Of a DNA stretch of 39,872 nt, positions 1 to 8,420 are shown one piece after another. Made by a program: the position numbers and the translations under genes. Source of the stretch: Acidobacteriota bacterium (GTDB lineage Bacteria; Acidobacteriota; Terriglobia; Terriglobales; Acidobacteriaceae); contig QIAJ01000230.1 in assembly GCA_003225495.1 (NCBI GenBank), forward strand, positions 1 to 39,872, read 5' to 3'. The first letter of the stretch is position 1. Each line of letters opens with the position of its first letter. The notes beneath the pieces are model-generated. The model was given only the letters and a program-made list of their open reading frames with translations. It was not told the origin of the DNA and did no database searches.

Positions 1-107
1 AGAACATAGCCGGCGATCGCGCCCGCAACTCGCCGCACGTTATCGAAAGTAAAGTCGTCGGCGATGAAGCCGCGCCAGCCGTCAGTGCCAAACTTGATTT
101 GCGTCAT
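1..107 (-). CDS. Phosphomannomutase/phosphoglucomutase, N-terminal fragment
   Basis: The first 35 residues run off the left edge of the window. They start at ATG 107 and read [13 protein letters not shown] followed by [21 protein letters not shown]. The F-G-T-D-G-W-R-G stretch is the typical N-terminus of the alpha-D-phosphohexomutase family, which interconverts hexose 6-phosphate and 1-phosphate. The catalytic phosphoserine and metal-binding loops lie outside the window, so sugar specificity cannot be read. The gene is third in a minus-strand set after manA and a mannose-1-phosphate guanylyltransferase, 45 bases downstream of the latter. That context favours a phosphomannomutase completing the route from fructose 6-phosphate to GDP-mannose. 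Confidence 0.85.
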   Translation of the reverse strand, partial: MTQIKFGTDGWRGFIADDFTFDNVRRVAGAIAGYV

Positions 108-152
108 TGGTCGTTCGCTTGGGGCTAGGAGCTTCGTGTCACGAGCTTCGAA

Positions 153-1262
153 TCAGATCAATTTCTTCAGTTTTTTTTCGTCGAGATGTTTTACTACTTT
201 TCCTACATCCTGCGACTGCTCGAGCGTGGTGATCAGTAGCGCGTCGCCGGTTTCAACAATCACCAGATTATTGACTCCGATGGTAGCCACGAATTTGCCG
301 GGCGCGTGAACGTAATTATTCTTCGCATTCAAGGTGAAGCTGTCAGCGGCTGTGATGAGATTTCCATCTGCCGGGCTGCTTCGCCGGGCATGGTGCTCGT
401 GTAGCGATGTCCAGGAGCCGAGGTCGTTCCAGCCGAAGTCCGCAGGTAAGCAGAAAATGCGCGACTTCCCTTCGCCCTTGGCGGAACGCGGTTCCAGCAC
501 CGCGTAGTCAATGCTGATGTTCTCGCATTTTGGATAGAGGCGGCGAAAGGTCTCGCCAAATTTCCGCGTGCCGTATGCGGCCGCGATTTTTTCGAGAATC
601 AGCGCCGTCTCGGGCAAATGCTCGCGCAGTGCGTTGGTCAAAGTATCGGCACGCCAGAGGAACATGCCGCTGTTCCAAAAATAGTTTCCGGCGACCAGAA
701 ACTGAGTCGCTTTTGCGAGGTCGGGCTTTTCGGTGAAACGGCGAACGCACAGGCCGCCATTCGCATCCGGTGCGCCGGCTTCAATGTATCCGTAACCGGT
801 TTCGGGACGGGTGGGCCGAATCCCGAGGACGACAATATTCTCGCCGGCGGCGGCGATCTCAATGCCTTGGCCGAAAGTTTCGCGATAGCGTTCCGGGTCG
901 CCAATGACGTGGTCGGATGGGAAAAGGCCGAGCACCGCTTCCGGATCTGAGCGCAGCATGAGAAATGCCGCAAGGCCAATGGCGGGCGCAGTATTGCGGC
1001 CGACGGGCTCGGCCAGAATCTGTCGCGGCTCGAGTTTCGGCAGTTGGCGCAAAATGGCGGCGCGAAGGTCGTCATTGGTGATAATCCAGTGGCGCTTGGG
1101 GGCCGCCACGGGCAAGAGTCGGGCCACGGTTTGCTGGATCATGGTCTGCTTGCCGTCGAGGGAGAGCAGTTGCTTGGCACGGCGTTTGCGGCTGAGAGGC
1201 CAGAAACGGGTCCCGCGTCCGCCAGCGAGGATGATCGGATAGAAGTGAGGATTCGTCTTCAC
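153..1262 (-). CDS. manC: Mannose-1-phosphate guanylyltransferase
   Basis: This cytoplasmic nucleotidyltransferase makes GDP-mannose from mannose 1-phosphate and GTP. The signature loop LAGGRGTRFWPLSR is at residues 12-25, with the downstream K-Q (30-31) and the FTEKPD motif near residue 170. At about 369 residues it is the short form, lacking the C-terminal cupin isomerase domain of the bifunctional enzymes; a separate manA lies just upstream. I chose GTG 1262 because the frame upstream to ATG 1322 is encoded by an inverted repeat that looks intergenic. The order manA, manC, phosphomutase on one strand implies an operon feeding glycan or exopolysaccharide synthesis. The symbol could equally be written gmp. 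Confidence 0.93.
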   Translation of the reverse strand: MKTNPHFYPIILAGGRGTRFWPLSRKRRAKQLLSLDGKQTMIQQTVARLLPVAAPKRHWIITNDDLRAAILRQLPKLEPRQILAEPVGRNTAPAIGLAAFLMLRSDPEAVLGLFPSDHVIGDPERYRETFGQGIEIAAAGENIVVLGIRPTRPETGYGYIEAGAPDANGGLCVRRFTEKPDLAKATQFLVAGNYFWNSGMFLWRADTLTNALREHLPETALILEKIAAAYGTRKFGETFRRLYPKCENISIDYAVLEPRSAKGEGKSRIFCLPADFGWNDLGSWTSLHEHHARRSSPADGNLITAADSFTLNAKNNYVHAPGKFVATIGVNNLVIVETGDALLITTLEQSQDVGKVVKHLDEKKLKKLI

Positions 1263-1308
1263 GTGCTTCAAGAGCCTAACATTTAGGCGCGGCGGTGAAA
1301 AACCTTTA

Positions 1309-1383
1309 ACCACAGCGGGCACAGAGGATCACAGGGGACAACATAAAGCGAGACTCTTTTGTGGATCTCTGTGCCCCTGTGGT
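1309..1383. repeat. Imperfect inverted repeat between manA and manC
   Basis: The left arm, about 1309-1332 (ACCACAGCGGGCACAGAGG and following), matches the reverse complement of the right arm, about 1361-1383 (CTCTGTGCCCCTGTGGT is its core), with two or three differences. The loop is about 28 bases. The repeat could fold in the manA-manC transcript. Sequences rich in CACAGAGG are, as I recall, frequent between acidobacterial genes, so this may be a dispersed repeat rather than a dedicated terminator. There is no T-run on either side. Confidence 0.6.
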
Positions 1384-1400
1384 GAACGATTTGACCTGGG

Positions 1401-2402
1401 TCATAGTCGAGTGGCGGGCTCGGGAACTGTGGCGCCCGGAACGCAGGCTTTCAGAAACTCCAGCGACCACTGGGGCCGCACCGTGAACTCCCCAAGCGCT
1501 GCGGGAACGACAACCGCATCGCCTTTCGCCAGCGTTACCGGGTCGCGGCCACTTGTTTCGACGACACCGCAGCCGTCAATGGCGACCAGGATCTGCACTG
1601 AGTCTTTTCCCGACTCATCGCCCGTCGAGAAATCGTGCGGGGCTTTCAACTCGAAAAGGTCAACGGTGAAGTAGGGCGCAGCGACCATGGCCGAGCGCCG
1701 GCTTTCGCCGCCATTGATGGCGACCGGCGCCGGACGAATCACTTTACCCGACGTTACTTTCTCTTTGACCGAGGCCAGCCCGCGTTCAAGGTGCAGTTCG
1801 CGCGGGCGGCCATAATCGTAAAGACGATACGTCGTGTCCGATTGCTGCTGGGTTTCGACCAGGACCGCGCCTCCGCCCAAGGTGTGCACAGTTCCGCCGG
1901 CGACGTAGATCATCTCGCCCTGATAGATATTGATCCAGTTGAGCAACTCTTCGGCCCGCTTTTCCTGGATGGCCTGTTCGAGTTGTGCGGCCGTCACCCC
2001 GGGTTTCAATCCCAGAGCGATTTGCGCACCGGACTTGGCGTGCGCGACATACCAGCACTCCGTCTTGCCCCAAGGTTCGCCGAAATGCTGGGCAGTCGCA
2101 TCGTCCGGGTGCACCTGGACAGAAAGTTTGTCTTGAGGAAACAGAAACTTCAGCAACAGCGGAAAACGTTTCGGATCGCGCGCCGCCGATCCAACCAGCG
2201 GCGGGCCAAATTCCTTGCTCAGATCCGACAAAGAGCGCTTGGCCAGCGGCCCGTTCGTGGCGCGGCAATCGTCGCCGGTGAGCCACGCTTCGCCAATCTT
2301 CTCGTTGAATTTGTGATTCGGATAAATCGGCGCAAGATCCAAAGTTCCCCACGGGCGTGGGTCGAAGGCGGGTGACATCAGGAGTGGATAGAGTTGAGTC
2401 AT
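1401..2402 (-). CDS. manA: Mannose-6-phosphate isomerase, class I
   Basis: This zinc-dependent cupin enzyme interconverts fructose 6-phosphate and mannose 6-phosphate. The metal ligands are all visible: Q96 and H98 in VQVHPDD, E115 in GKTECWYV, and H173 in GGTVHTLGGG. The C-terminal half holds the usual second cupin. The length of 333 residues matches the short bacterial class I form. It starts at ATG 2402 with no strong ribosome-binding site. It is the first gene of the minus-strand GDP-mannose set and lies about 140 bases before the guanylyltransferase start. Confidence 0.94.
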   Translation of the reverse strand: MTQLYPLLMSPAFDPRPWGTLDLAPIYPNHKFNEKIGEAWLTGDDCRATNGPLAKRSLSDLSKEFGPPLVGSAARDPKRFPLLLKFLFPQDKLSVQVHPDDATAQHFGEPWGKTECWYVAHAKSGAQIALGLKPGVTAAQLEQAIQEKRAEELLNWINIYQGEMIYVAGGTVHTLGGGAVLVETQQQSDTTYRLYDYGRPRELHLERGLASVKEKVTSGKVIRPAPVAINGGESRRSAMVAAPYFTVDLFELKAPHDFSTGDESGKDSVQILVAIDGCGVVETSGRDPVTLAKGDAVVVPAALGEFTVRPQWSLEFLKACVPGATVPEPATRL

Positions 2403-2458
2403 GCCGGCTGGAAAGTTTCTAGCATGGTAACCTAACGCTTGAAATTGATGGTCCTTTA

Positions 2459-2761
2459 ATGGCGGTATATGAAGAAGATTGGAAGAAGCACCGACGAATC
2501 AGGAACCAATGGGTAATGGTTTTTCTAGGATACGTCCCCGTCGTTGGAACTCTCGGGTATTTATCAACCAAGCTATTTCATACTGCGACCCCATTCTTTG
2601 TACTCGCTTTCTTTTGGATGGCGCTTTTCCTGTTCACAGGCGTACGAGTCAACGTTTGGCGGTGCCCACGCTGCGGCCAGTGGTTCTCTGGAAAGTGGTG
2701 GTACAACTTGGGTTTTATGGCTAGGCGCTGTGTCCATTGCGGCTTGCCGAAATACCAATAA
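2459..2761 (+). CDS. Small membrane protein with zinc-ribbon-like cysteines
   Basis: A 100-residue protein of unknown function. Two hydrophobic segments occupy roughly residues 19-35 and 43-62. The C-terminus carries CPRCGQWF near 70 and CVHCG near 91; these two CxxC pairs could bind one zinc ion. ATG 2459 is the first good start and the gene is divergent from manA across a 56-base gap. The neighbouring 2777-3013 gene on the other strand is also a small two-helix membrane protein. I do not recognise a family, and no pathway link is visible. Confidence 0.65.
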   Translation: MAVYEEDWKKHRRIRNQWVMVFLGYVPVVGTLGYLSTKLFHTATPFFVLAFFWMALFLFTGVRVNVWRCPRCGQWFSGKWWYNLGFMARRCVHCGLPKYQ

Positions 2762-2776
2762 TTGTCGCGTCCAGAA

Positions 2777-3013
2777 TCATCGGAGGCGCCGGTTCATCTT
2801 CGATTTACGTTCTAACGACCCGAGCTTGAACGTAAAAACGATGAACAATATGCCTATGACTATAGCGAACGGCCCATAAACCAACCCTTTCCACCAATTG
2901 TGATACATCGTCCCGATACGCCATAGCGAACCGACGCCGAAGCAGACGACCATCAAACCGATGATGACAAAGATAGCGCGGTTGAAAGGACTACTTAGAT
3001 TCGAGTTCAGCAT
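2777..3013 (-). CDS. Small two-helix membrane protein
   Basis: A 78-residue hypothetical protein with two hydrophobic stretches at about residues 13-31 and 44-63. A short loop containing W-R-I-G-T-M-Y-H separates them, and the tail is strongly basic (KSKMNRRLR). This pattern fits a small inner-membrane protein with a cytoplasmic C-terminus. It lies 3' to 3' with the 2459-2761 gene and starts 21 bases from the aspC stop. It could be translated from the coaD-aspC transcript, but the start has no strong ribosome-binding site. The function is unknown. Confidence 0.5.
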   Translation of the reverse strand: MLNSNLSSPFNRAIFVIIGLMVVCFGVGSLWRIGTMYHNWWKGLVYGPFAIVIGILFIVFTFKLGSLERKSKMNRRLR

Positions 3014-3034
3014 TGAGTGAGTCGCAGCAGAACA

Positions 3035-4240
3035 CTACAGGTCCGCAAAGTACTTGCGCATCCGCTCCAGCGCCCGATCCAGATTCTCGATCGTAGTCGC
3101 GTAGGAAATGCGGACGTGCTCGGACGTCCCGAAGCCTTCTCCAGCCACGGTCGCGACGTGCGCTTTGTGCAAAAGTCCGTGCGCGACATCAGCCGCTGAA
3201 TTCACGCCGCTTTTGCCGAAGAACGCCGACACATTCGGATACGCATAGAACGCGCCTTCCGGCATCGTGCACTTCACACCCGGAATTGCCCGCAGTCCGC
3301 CGACGATGTGATCCCGCAGCCGGATATATTCTGCCCGCATGTCGGCAACGCATTGCTGCGAACTGTTCAGAGCGGCGACCGCCGCTTTCTGCACAATCGA
3401 CGTCGGATTCGAAGTCGACTGGCTCTGCAACTTCTGCACCGCGCCGACGACCGCCGCCGGCCCAAGAGTGTATCCGAGCCGCCATCCGGTCATCGCGTAG
3501 GTTTTCGAAAGAGAGCCCACCACCAGAAAGCGGTCGCGAAATTCGGTCAGAGATCCGACCGAAAAATTCTTCGCTGTGTAATTCAGGTAGACGTAGCATT
3601 CGTCTGAAATCACCCAGATGCCGCGTTCGTGGGCCAATCTCACGACCTCGGTCATGTCAGCCGGACTCATCACCGCGCCCGACGGGTTCGACGGAGAGTT
3701 CAGAATGATGAGCTTCGTCTTCGGCGTAATCAGCCGCTCGACCATCTGCGCGGTAACACGAAAGCCCTGCGACTCGTCGGCATCGAGCAGCACGCAATTG
3801 CCGCCAACATAGCGGACCATATCCTTGAAGCTGACCCAATAAGGTACCGGCAGGATGACTTCGTCGCCGTGCTCCACCAGCACCGAAATCACATTGAATA
3901 AAGCGTGCTTGCCGCCCACCGACGCGCACGTCTCCTCGCGCCTGTAAGCCGAGCCGAAATCGGTTGCGTGGCGCTTGATGATCGCGTCCTTGAGTTCGAG
4001 CGTGCCGCCTACCGCGGTGTACTTCGAAAAATTGGCGTTAATGGCGGCGATGGCGGCGTCTTTTACATGCTGTGGCGTCGAGAAATGCGGCTCGCCGGCT
4101 GTCACGTCCACAATATCTATGCCCTGCTGGCGCAGCTTCTCGGCTTCGGCCGCGGCGGCCATGGTGGATGACGGCTCAATACGGTTAATGCGCTCCGTCA
4201 ATCGGACGGGATGGGTAACGGGAGTCATCACGCTGCTCAT
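3035..4240 (-). CDS. aspC: Class I/II pyridoxal-phosphate aminotransferase, probable aspartate aminotransferase
   Basis: A 401-residue fold-type I PLP enzyme of the aspartate aminotransferase subgroup Ib type. Landmarks are VTAGEPHFSTP near the N-terminus, the N-x-P-x-N-P-x-G-type segment NSPSNPSGAV, SDECYVYL, the PLP-lysine motif SLSKTYAMTGWRLGY near residue 240, and the C-terminal VRISYATT with a conserved arginine. It probably transfers amino groups between aspartate and 2-oxoglutarate; related enzymes also act on prephenate, so substrate range is inferred. Its ATG overlaps the stop of coaD (TGA within ATGA), showing translational coupling. Confidence 0.9.
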   Translation of the reverse strand: MSSVMTPVTHPVRLTERINRIEPSSTMAAAAEAEKLRQQGIDIVDVTAGEPHFSTPQHVKDAAIAAINANFSKYTAVGGTLELKDAIIKRHATDFGSAYRREETCASVGGKHALFNVISVLVEHGDEVILPVPYWVSFKDMVRYVGGNCVLLDADESQGFRVTAQMVERLITPKTKLIILNSPSNPSGAVMSPADMTEVVRLAHERGIWVISDECYVYLNYTAKNFSVGSLTEFRDRFLVVGSLSKTYAMTGWRLGYTLGPAAVVGAVQKLQSQSTSNPTSIVQKAAVAALNSSQQCVADMRAEYIRLRDHIVGGLRAIPGVKCTMPEGAFYAYPNVSAFFGKSGVNSAADVAHGLLHKAHVATVAGEGFGTSEHVRISYATTIENLDRALERMRKYFADL

Positions 4241-4806
4241 GATCTCTTTTTCCTGGACCTGCTTTTGCGTTCTCGGTCTGATGCCTTTTGTTCCAACCGC
4301 TCGACATCTACAAACTTGAGCGCCGGATCCATTTTCTCACGAAGCTTCTGTGCCACCAGTTCGGGGACGAGGCAATCGATATTCCCGCCGAGTTGCGCCA
4401 CCTCGCGCACCATCCGCGAACTCACATAGGAATATTTTTCGGCCGGCATCATAAAAACTGTTTCCAGACTGGGCTGGAGTTTACGATTCATCAGGGCCAT
4501 CTGAAGTTCGTATTCGTAGTCGCTGATCGCCCGAATCCCGCGCAGCACGGCCGATGCATCCACCTTCATCGCATACTCAACCGTAAGGCCGTCGAAGGTC
4601 TCGACCGAAACATTATCGAAGTCCGAGGTCATCGACTCCAGCATGTTGCGCCGCTCGGCGACACTGAAGAGGGGAGCCTTCTCCAGGTTTCGCAGAATGG
4701 CCACAACCAGTTCATCAAAAATCTTGCTGCCCCGCTCAATCAGGTCGAGGTGCCCGTTAGTGGGAGGATCGAACGAGCCGGGATAGATAGCCTTGATGCG
4801 CTTCAC
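4237..4806 (-). CDS. coaD: Pantetheine-phosphate adenylyltransferase
   Basis: This enzyme catalyses the fourth step of coenzyme A synthesis, joining ATP and 4'-phosphopantetheine to give dephospho-CoA. The class I nucleotidyltransferase signature YPGSFDPPTNGH is at residues 8-19, and the C-terminal SSRMVREVAQLGG is typical of CoaD. The start is GTG 4806. At 189 residues it is about 25-30 longer than most CoaD proteins; the excess is a very basic tail rich in R, K and S of unknown use. The gene overlaps aspC by four bases and is read in the same direction. Confidence 0.95.
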   Translation of the reverse strand: MKRIKAIYPGSFDPPTNGHLDLIERGSKIFDELVVAILRNLEKAPLFSVAERRNMLESMTSDFDNVSVETFDGLTVEYAMKVDASAVLRGIRAISDYEYELQMALMNRKLQPSLETVFMMPAEKYSYVSSRMVREVAQLGGNIDCLVPELVAQKLREKMDPALKFVDVERLEQKASDRERKSRSRKKRS

Positions 4807-4920
4807 TGGGCCTCAGGAAAAGGAAAGAAGATTGTATGCGTCAGGAATCGGGGATGGCAATCGCAGGTTCTGCCGGCATACCCGGTGGCGAGGACCAAAA
4901 TCCAGCCGGTGCGGGTGAAA

Positions 4921-4948
4921 CAAAAAGGGCTGGCGCGCGCCAGCCCTT
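4921..4948 (-). terminator. Rho-independent terminator of the HU gene
   Basis: A perfect palindrome at 4925-4948 (core GGGCTGGCGCGCGCCAGCCC) is followed on the minus strand by TTTTTG. It lies about 45 bases downstream of the HU stop and upstream of coaD. It separates the two transcripts. Confidence 0.88.
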
Positions 4949-4994
4949 CTCCGCCAACTTTGCCGGACGGGAGCGTCCGACATACACCTGAAAA

Positions 4995-5291
4995 TTACTT
5001 GCCCTTAGGGGCGATGGAATCTTTCGCGGCCTTGGCCACGCGGAACTTCACGACGGTCTTGGCTTTGATCTGAATCGGTTCGCCGGTCTGCGGATTGCGT
5101 CCCATGCGGGCTTTGCGATGTGCTTTCACAAGGCGGCCCAGTCCGGGCACGACGAATACGCCGTTCTTCTTGGTTTCTTTGATCGCGGTGTCAGCCAGCG
5201 TCTCGAGGAACGTTGCGGCGGTCTTGTTGTTGGTGCCGAGTTTTTCGGCGAGACTACGCGTGAGTTGAGTCTTGGTCATACCAGAAGCCAT
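4995..5291 (-). CDS. HU-family DNA-binding protein
   Basis: A 98-residue nucleoid protein of the HU/IHF family, which binds and bends DNA as a dimer. Visible features are MTKTQLTRSLAEKLG at the N-terminus, FVVPGLGRL in the middle, and the DNA-binding arm R-x-G-R-N-P-Q-T-G-E-P-I-Q-I. The C-terminus KVVKFRVAKAAKD also fits. The first four residues (MASG) may be extra, because Met5 is the usual family start, but ATG 5291 is preceded by AGGAGG at a good distance. It is a single gene with its own terminator. HU and IHF subunits cannot be told apart safely from this sequence alone. Confidence 0.93.
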   Translation of the reverse strand: MASGMTKTQLTRSLAEKLGTNNKTAATFLETLADTAIKETKKNGVFVVPGLGRLVKAHRKARMGRNPQTGEPIQIKAKTVVKFRVAKAAKDSIAPKGK

Positions 5292-5588
5292 GAGTCCTCC
5301 TTGGGGGACACTTGAGATTTCTTGCGGAACGAAGGCATCTTAACGCACTCGGGCTGTGGAAAAATAGCGTTTTGTGCAGATTTTATGCGGTTTTTTGCGA
5401 GTCAACCTCTGAAAATCGGCCAAAAACGAGGTTTTTGTGGAACCCACTAGTACCAAATTGGCTTCCTACCTTGTTTTGGCGCGATCTCACCGCCCTCGAG
5501 AACGCCGTGACATGCCCTCAAACAGCCCGCCAACACTGCTTCTCAGCCTCTGCGACTGCTCCCGCCTGTTGTAAAGTTTCCTGAAATT
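5292..5588. other. Upstream region of HU; no gene recognised
   Basis: On the minus strand a TTGACT element followed 14 bases later by TAAAAT (around 5377-5402) could be the HU promoter, although the spacing is short. A plus-strand reading frame here (5312-5584) has no codon or motif support. I see no RNA gene. Confidence 0.4.
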
Positions 5589-5813
5589 CTGGCGGACCGT
5601 TGCCATCGGATAGACCTTCTTGTTCCGCTCCACCATCGCGCGACCCACTCACGCAACGCCGTTTGGTTTGCTTTGCTGGCCGTATTCACGATCGCCTTCG
5701 GAGTGGTCGCGAGGACCGGATTCATGTCCGCATATCTGATTGGCTTCGGAGCGCTCATGTTCGTCGGAGCCGCCTTTTCGGTCTTCAACTGCCTACGTCG
5801 CGCAAAGCTCTGA
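5589..5813 (+). CDS. Possible small membrane protein, start uncertain
   Basis: An open frame ending at TGA 5811-5813 encodes two hydrophobic segments: NAVWFALLAVFTIAFGVV, then MSAYLIGFGALMFVGAAFSV, and a basic tail NCLRRAKL. This alternation looks like a real two-helix membrane protein. However, no ATG, GTG or ribosome-binding site precedes the first helix. CTG 5589 is the furthest plausible start and ATG 5724 would keep only the second helix. It may be a gene remnant that lost its start. No family is recognised. Confidence 0.3.
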   Translation: MADRCHRIDLLVPLHHRATHSRNAVWFALLAVFTIAFGVVARTGFMSAYLIGFGALMFVGAAFSVFNCLRRAKL

Positions 5814-5954
5814 ACCTCCGCGGCCGCGAGCGAACTGCCCACCGGTCATAGTGTGATGAAAAATCCGCGCCCGCGCGCTAGCCGCAAAGCGGCTTCGTTC
5901 GTTACACTGAATCCCATTTCAACGCACTCTTTGCAGAGCACTTCAGGAGGTACT

Positions 5955-6800
5955 ATGCCCGATCCCGCACTCACAAGCGGAGAATTCAAGAAGCAGTTGC
6001 GCGCCGGGACGCCCAAAATGGGCCTGTTCGTAAACTCGCATAGTCCGACGGTTGCCGAGCAGCTTGCGCACAGCGGATACGACTGGCTGCTGGTCGACAC
6101 CCAGCATGGTCCCATGAATTATGAAAAACTTTCGGCGATGTTAAGCGGTATCGCGAACGGCGGCGCCAAGTCAATGGTGCGAGTCGGCGGATACGACGAC
6201 CGCCCCGGGATCCAGCAGGCGCTTGACCTCGGTGCCGACGGCGTCCTCGTCCCCTACATCAACACCGCCGATGAAGCTCGCCAGGCGGTCAGCTGCACGA
6301 AGTATCCGACCGTCGGCACGCGCTCGGTCTAATTTCCGCAGCGCAGCATGAACAAAGGTGGCTTGCTCGGATATGCCGGCAGCTGGAACAACGAAGGCAT
6401 CGTCGCCCTGCAAGTCGAAACCGCATCGTGCATCGAAAACATCGTCGAGATCGCATCCGTCCCTGGGGTGGACATTCTCTTCCTTGGCCAGAACGATCTC
6501 TGCATGTCGATGGGCCTCTACAACAAGTACAAGTTCCCGGACATGTACACCTCGCCCGAACTGGGCGCTGCCACCCAGAAACTGGTCGAGCAGGCGCGCA
6601 AGAACAACGTCATCCTAGGCGTCTTCCTGTTCGGCACTGCGCGCGTCGGCGAGTTCCTGGAAAAAGGTTTCACCTTCATCAGCGTCGGCAACGACCTGCA
6701 CCACGTCCTGACGCAAGCCGGAGCCTACGTCAACGACATGGAAAACATCGCGAAGGAAAAGGGGAAGACCTGGAAGCGGAGAGCGACGGCGCTCTTCTAG
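5955..6800 (+). pseudogene. HpcH/HpaI-family aldolase interrupted by one in-frame TAA
   Basis: A class II 2-oxo-acid aldolase of the HpcH/HpaI family, which cleaves 2-keto-3-deoxy acids with a divalent metal. ATG 5955 follows AGGAGG at ideal spacing. The first part shows LVDTQHGPMNYEKL with the catalytic His, MVRVGGYDD, and LGADGVLVPYINTADEA. The second part shows LQVETASCIENI with the metal-binding Glu and ILFLGQNDLCMSMG with the metal-binding Asp. A TAA at 6330-6332 splits it after GTRSV, and the same frame then continues FPQRS. Family members commonly have Tyr at that position as I recall, so one base change (TAC/TAT to TAA) explains the break. It could be a sequencing error. Confidence 0.85.
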
Positions 6801-6832
6801 AACTTTCCCGTCACATTCCCGAATCGTCTTCG

Positions 6833-6860
6833 AGCCGGATCTGAAAAAGATCCGGCTTTT
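6833..6860 (+). terminator. Rho-independent terminator after the aldolase
   Basis: The stem AGCCGGATCT/AGATCCGGCT (6833-6842 and 6848-6857) has a short A-rich loop and is followed by TTTT. It lies 33 bases after the aldolase stop, which supports the view that the whole 5955-6800 region is one transcribed gene. Confidence 0.9.
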
Positions 6861-6936
6861 GTCAGGTAGCGAGCGCCCGCCGCCGCATCAGGACATCGCT
6901 TCACAGGCCGAAGAAAGCGCAACAATGTTTGGGCAA

Positions 6937-6996
6937 CCGTGGAAGAGCGGCCCTTCAGGGCCGTCTGAATCGTAGGAATGTCAGGGCTTTAGCCCC
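6937..6996. repeat. REP-like element A
   Basis: It has the window's REP layout: GTGGAAGAG, a GC palindrome (GCGGCCCTTCAGGGCCG), a spacer, then the second palindrome GGGCTTTAGCCCC (about 6984-6996). It overlaps the last codons and the stop of the DUF2071 gene read from the other strand. Confidence 0.8.
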
Positions 6997-7724
6997 AGTG
7001 GCCTTACTTTCCGCCCGCGCATCACCCTCACCGCTGACCCTTCAGCCAGAAATGCCGACGACGGATGCCCACGCAATACCGCCGCAAATTCTCTCCCATA
7101 CAACGCGTCGACATCGCCCGCAAAATCCGCGCTTCGCGCAGACCAAACCTTCCACGCCGGATGCGTCACGCGATATTCCACGCAGCCACCGTCTGGTTGA
7201 GTGGCGTAGCCCCAATAGTACTCGGTAATGAATTGCTCATGAGATCCTTCGTTCGCAAGCTCGGCCACGCCCTGTGACTTAAGCCGGATCGCGCTCCAAC
7301 CATTCGCAGTTCTCCAGCGGTAGGCTACCGTCAATCCGCGTTCACCATCCGCGCCAATCGCATGCGCCATCGGCAGAGCGACATAATTTTCGTTATAGAA
7401 ACTGCGCGCGACCCATGCAATTAACCGTCGCGGAACGATCTCTTTTATGAAGACAACTCCTCTGCGGATTTCGTCGCGTTCGTGGCGACGCACATAGAAC
7501 CGCAGGTTCACTTCGTCAAAATTCACGTGAAAAGGAACGGGGACGCCGAAGATTCTGGTTTTCAGAAAGCGAAATCCCACCAAGCTTATAAAAATCTTCC
7601 CATTCCAGCGATCGATCTCGGTGCCCGCAGGCACAAATGGCAGAACTAAACCTTCGTCCACTTCATAGTTCAGCATGGCGAGATAGCGCCATTCAGCGGT
7701 GAGAAAAATCTCGTCTTGGAGCAC
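6981..7724 (-). CDS. DUF2071 (YqjF-like) family protein
   Basis: A 247-residue protein that I place in the DUF2071/YqjF family (COG3361-like) from the N-terminal EWRYLAMLNYEVDEGLVLPFVPAGTE, the FRFLKTRIFGVPVPFHVNFDEVNLRFYVR block, and the RGVVFIKEIVPRRLIAW motif. Members are about 230-250 residues, soluble, and of unknown function with an acetoacetate-decarboxylase-like fold. The start is GTG 7724. The last residues, PLGLKP and the stop, are read from the GGGCTTTAGCCCC palindrome of REP element A, so the natural C-terminus has been replaced or extended by repeat DNA. Confidence 0.85.
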   Translation of the reverse strand: MLQDEIFLTAEWRYLAMLNYEVDEGLVLPFVPAGTEIDRWNGKIFISLVGFRFLKTRIFGVPVPFHVNFDEVNLRFYVRRHERDEIRRGVVFIKEIVPRRLIAWVARSFYNENYVALPMAHAIGADGERGLTVAYRWRTANGWSAIRLKSQGVAELANEGSHEQFITEYYWGYATQPDGGCVEYRVTHPAWKVWSARSADFAGDVDALYGREFAAVLRGHPSSAFLAEGSAVRVMRGRKVRPLGLKP

Positions 7725-7763
7725 TTAGTGAGAATGAACCGGAAAGATGGCGCAAGGCAAGCC

Positions 7764-7808
7764 GACACCCTGAGGCCCGTCACCCGTGACCTCTGACCCG
7801 TGACCTGA
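7764..7808. repeat. Degenerate GTGACC/TGACACC heptad-type repeat
   Basis: Several imperfect 7-8-base units (CACCCTGAG, GCCCGTCACC, CGTGACCTCTGACC, CGTGACCTGATC) fill the gap between two minus-strand genes. They resemble the units at 16870-16901, 20618-20642 and 25021-25109. Confidence 0.6.
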
Positions 7809-7809
7809 T

Positions 7810-8313
7810 CTACGGATCGTACACAGCACTGCCCATGCCCGCTTTCTTGGCCGCGTCCTGCATCTGTTCCAGGCTTTTCTTCTGTTCTGCAATTTGGGTT
7901 TGCAGATTCGCTGCCTGCTGCTGCTTCTTAACCTGATACTGGTTGTACTGTGCTCCATTGACGTAGGCGTTCGCCTCGACAAACCGAATCGATCCGTTCA
8001 GCTTGTCAACTTGCGCCTGCATGGACGCAATACGATTCTTTTGCTCCAGAATCGAACTCTTCCATTGATCGGCCGACTGAGTGCCCGAAGCGCCATGCGA
8101 CGGCGTAGCTGCTTGGTATTTCCCGACTGTCTCCCGCTCGCCAGGATTCAGGTCGGGGCTCTCAGGAAGATCCTCGTTAGTGACAACTTTCTTCGCCGCT
8201 TTGCCTCGCGCCTTTTCCTTCTGGCGAGTCTGGCGAGCGACGTCGCCGAGCGACTGTCCAAACGCGGTGCTGGCCAGCGCCAGCAACACCGATATCGCGA
8301 AAATCCGGCGCAT
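7810..8313 (-). CDS. Secreted coiled-coil protein of unknown function
   Basis: A 167-residue protein with a clear signal peptide (MRRIFAISVLLALASTAFGQ, cleavage after AFG or GQS). A charged linker (ARQTRQKEKARGKAAKK) follows, and then a long heptad-rich helix from about residue 88 to 155 (ILEQKNRIASMQAQVDKL, then QVKKQQQAANLQTQIAEQKK). It is probably periplasmic and forms a coiled-coil oligomer. ATG 8313 is preceded by GGGAGG. No enzymatic motif is present. The 85 bases between it and DUF2071 hold only a degenerate repeat. Confidence 0.8.
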   Translation of the reverse strand: MRRIFAISVLLALASTAFGQSLGDVARQTRQKEKARGKAAKKVVTNEDLPESPDLNPGERETVGKYQAATPSHGASGTQSADQWKSSILEQKNRIASMQAQVDKLNGSIRFVEANAYVNGAQYNQYQVKKQQQAANLQTQIAEQKKSLEQMQDAAKKAGMGSAVYDP

Positions 8314-8420
8314 GAACGCCTCCCGGCCTGTTCAAAAGCAGACCCTTCCCAAATGTTAGCGGTAAGCTAACCGCTTCCCTAATTACGTCTGTAATTGTCC
8401 TTTAGGTCACTGCGATCCAA

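Noticed and set aside
1635-2375. Plus-strand 246-codon open frame opposite manA
   Set aside because: manA has all metal ligands on the other strand. The opposite frame is compositionally a shadow.
4995-5291. Integration host factor subunit gene (ihfA/ihfB)
   Set aside because: No feature distinguishes it from HU, so only the family name is given.
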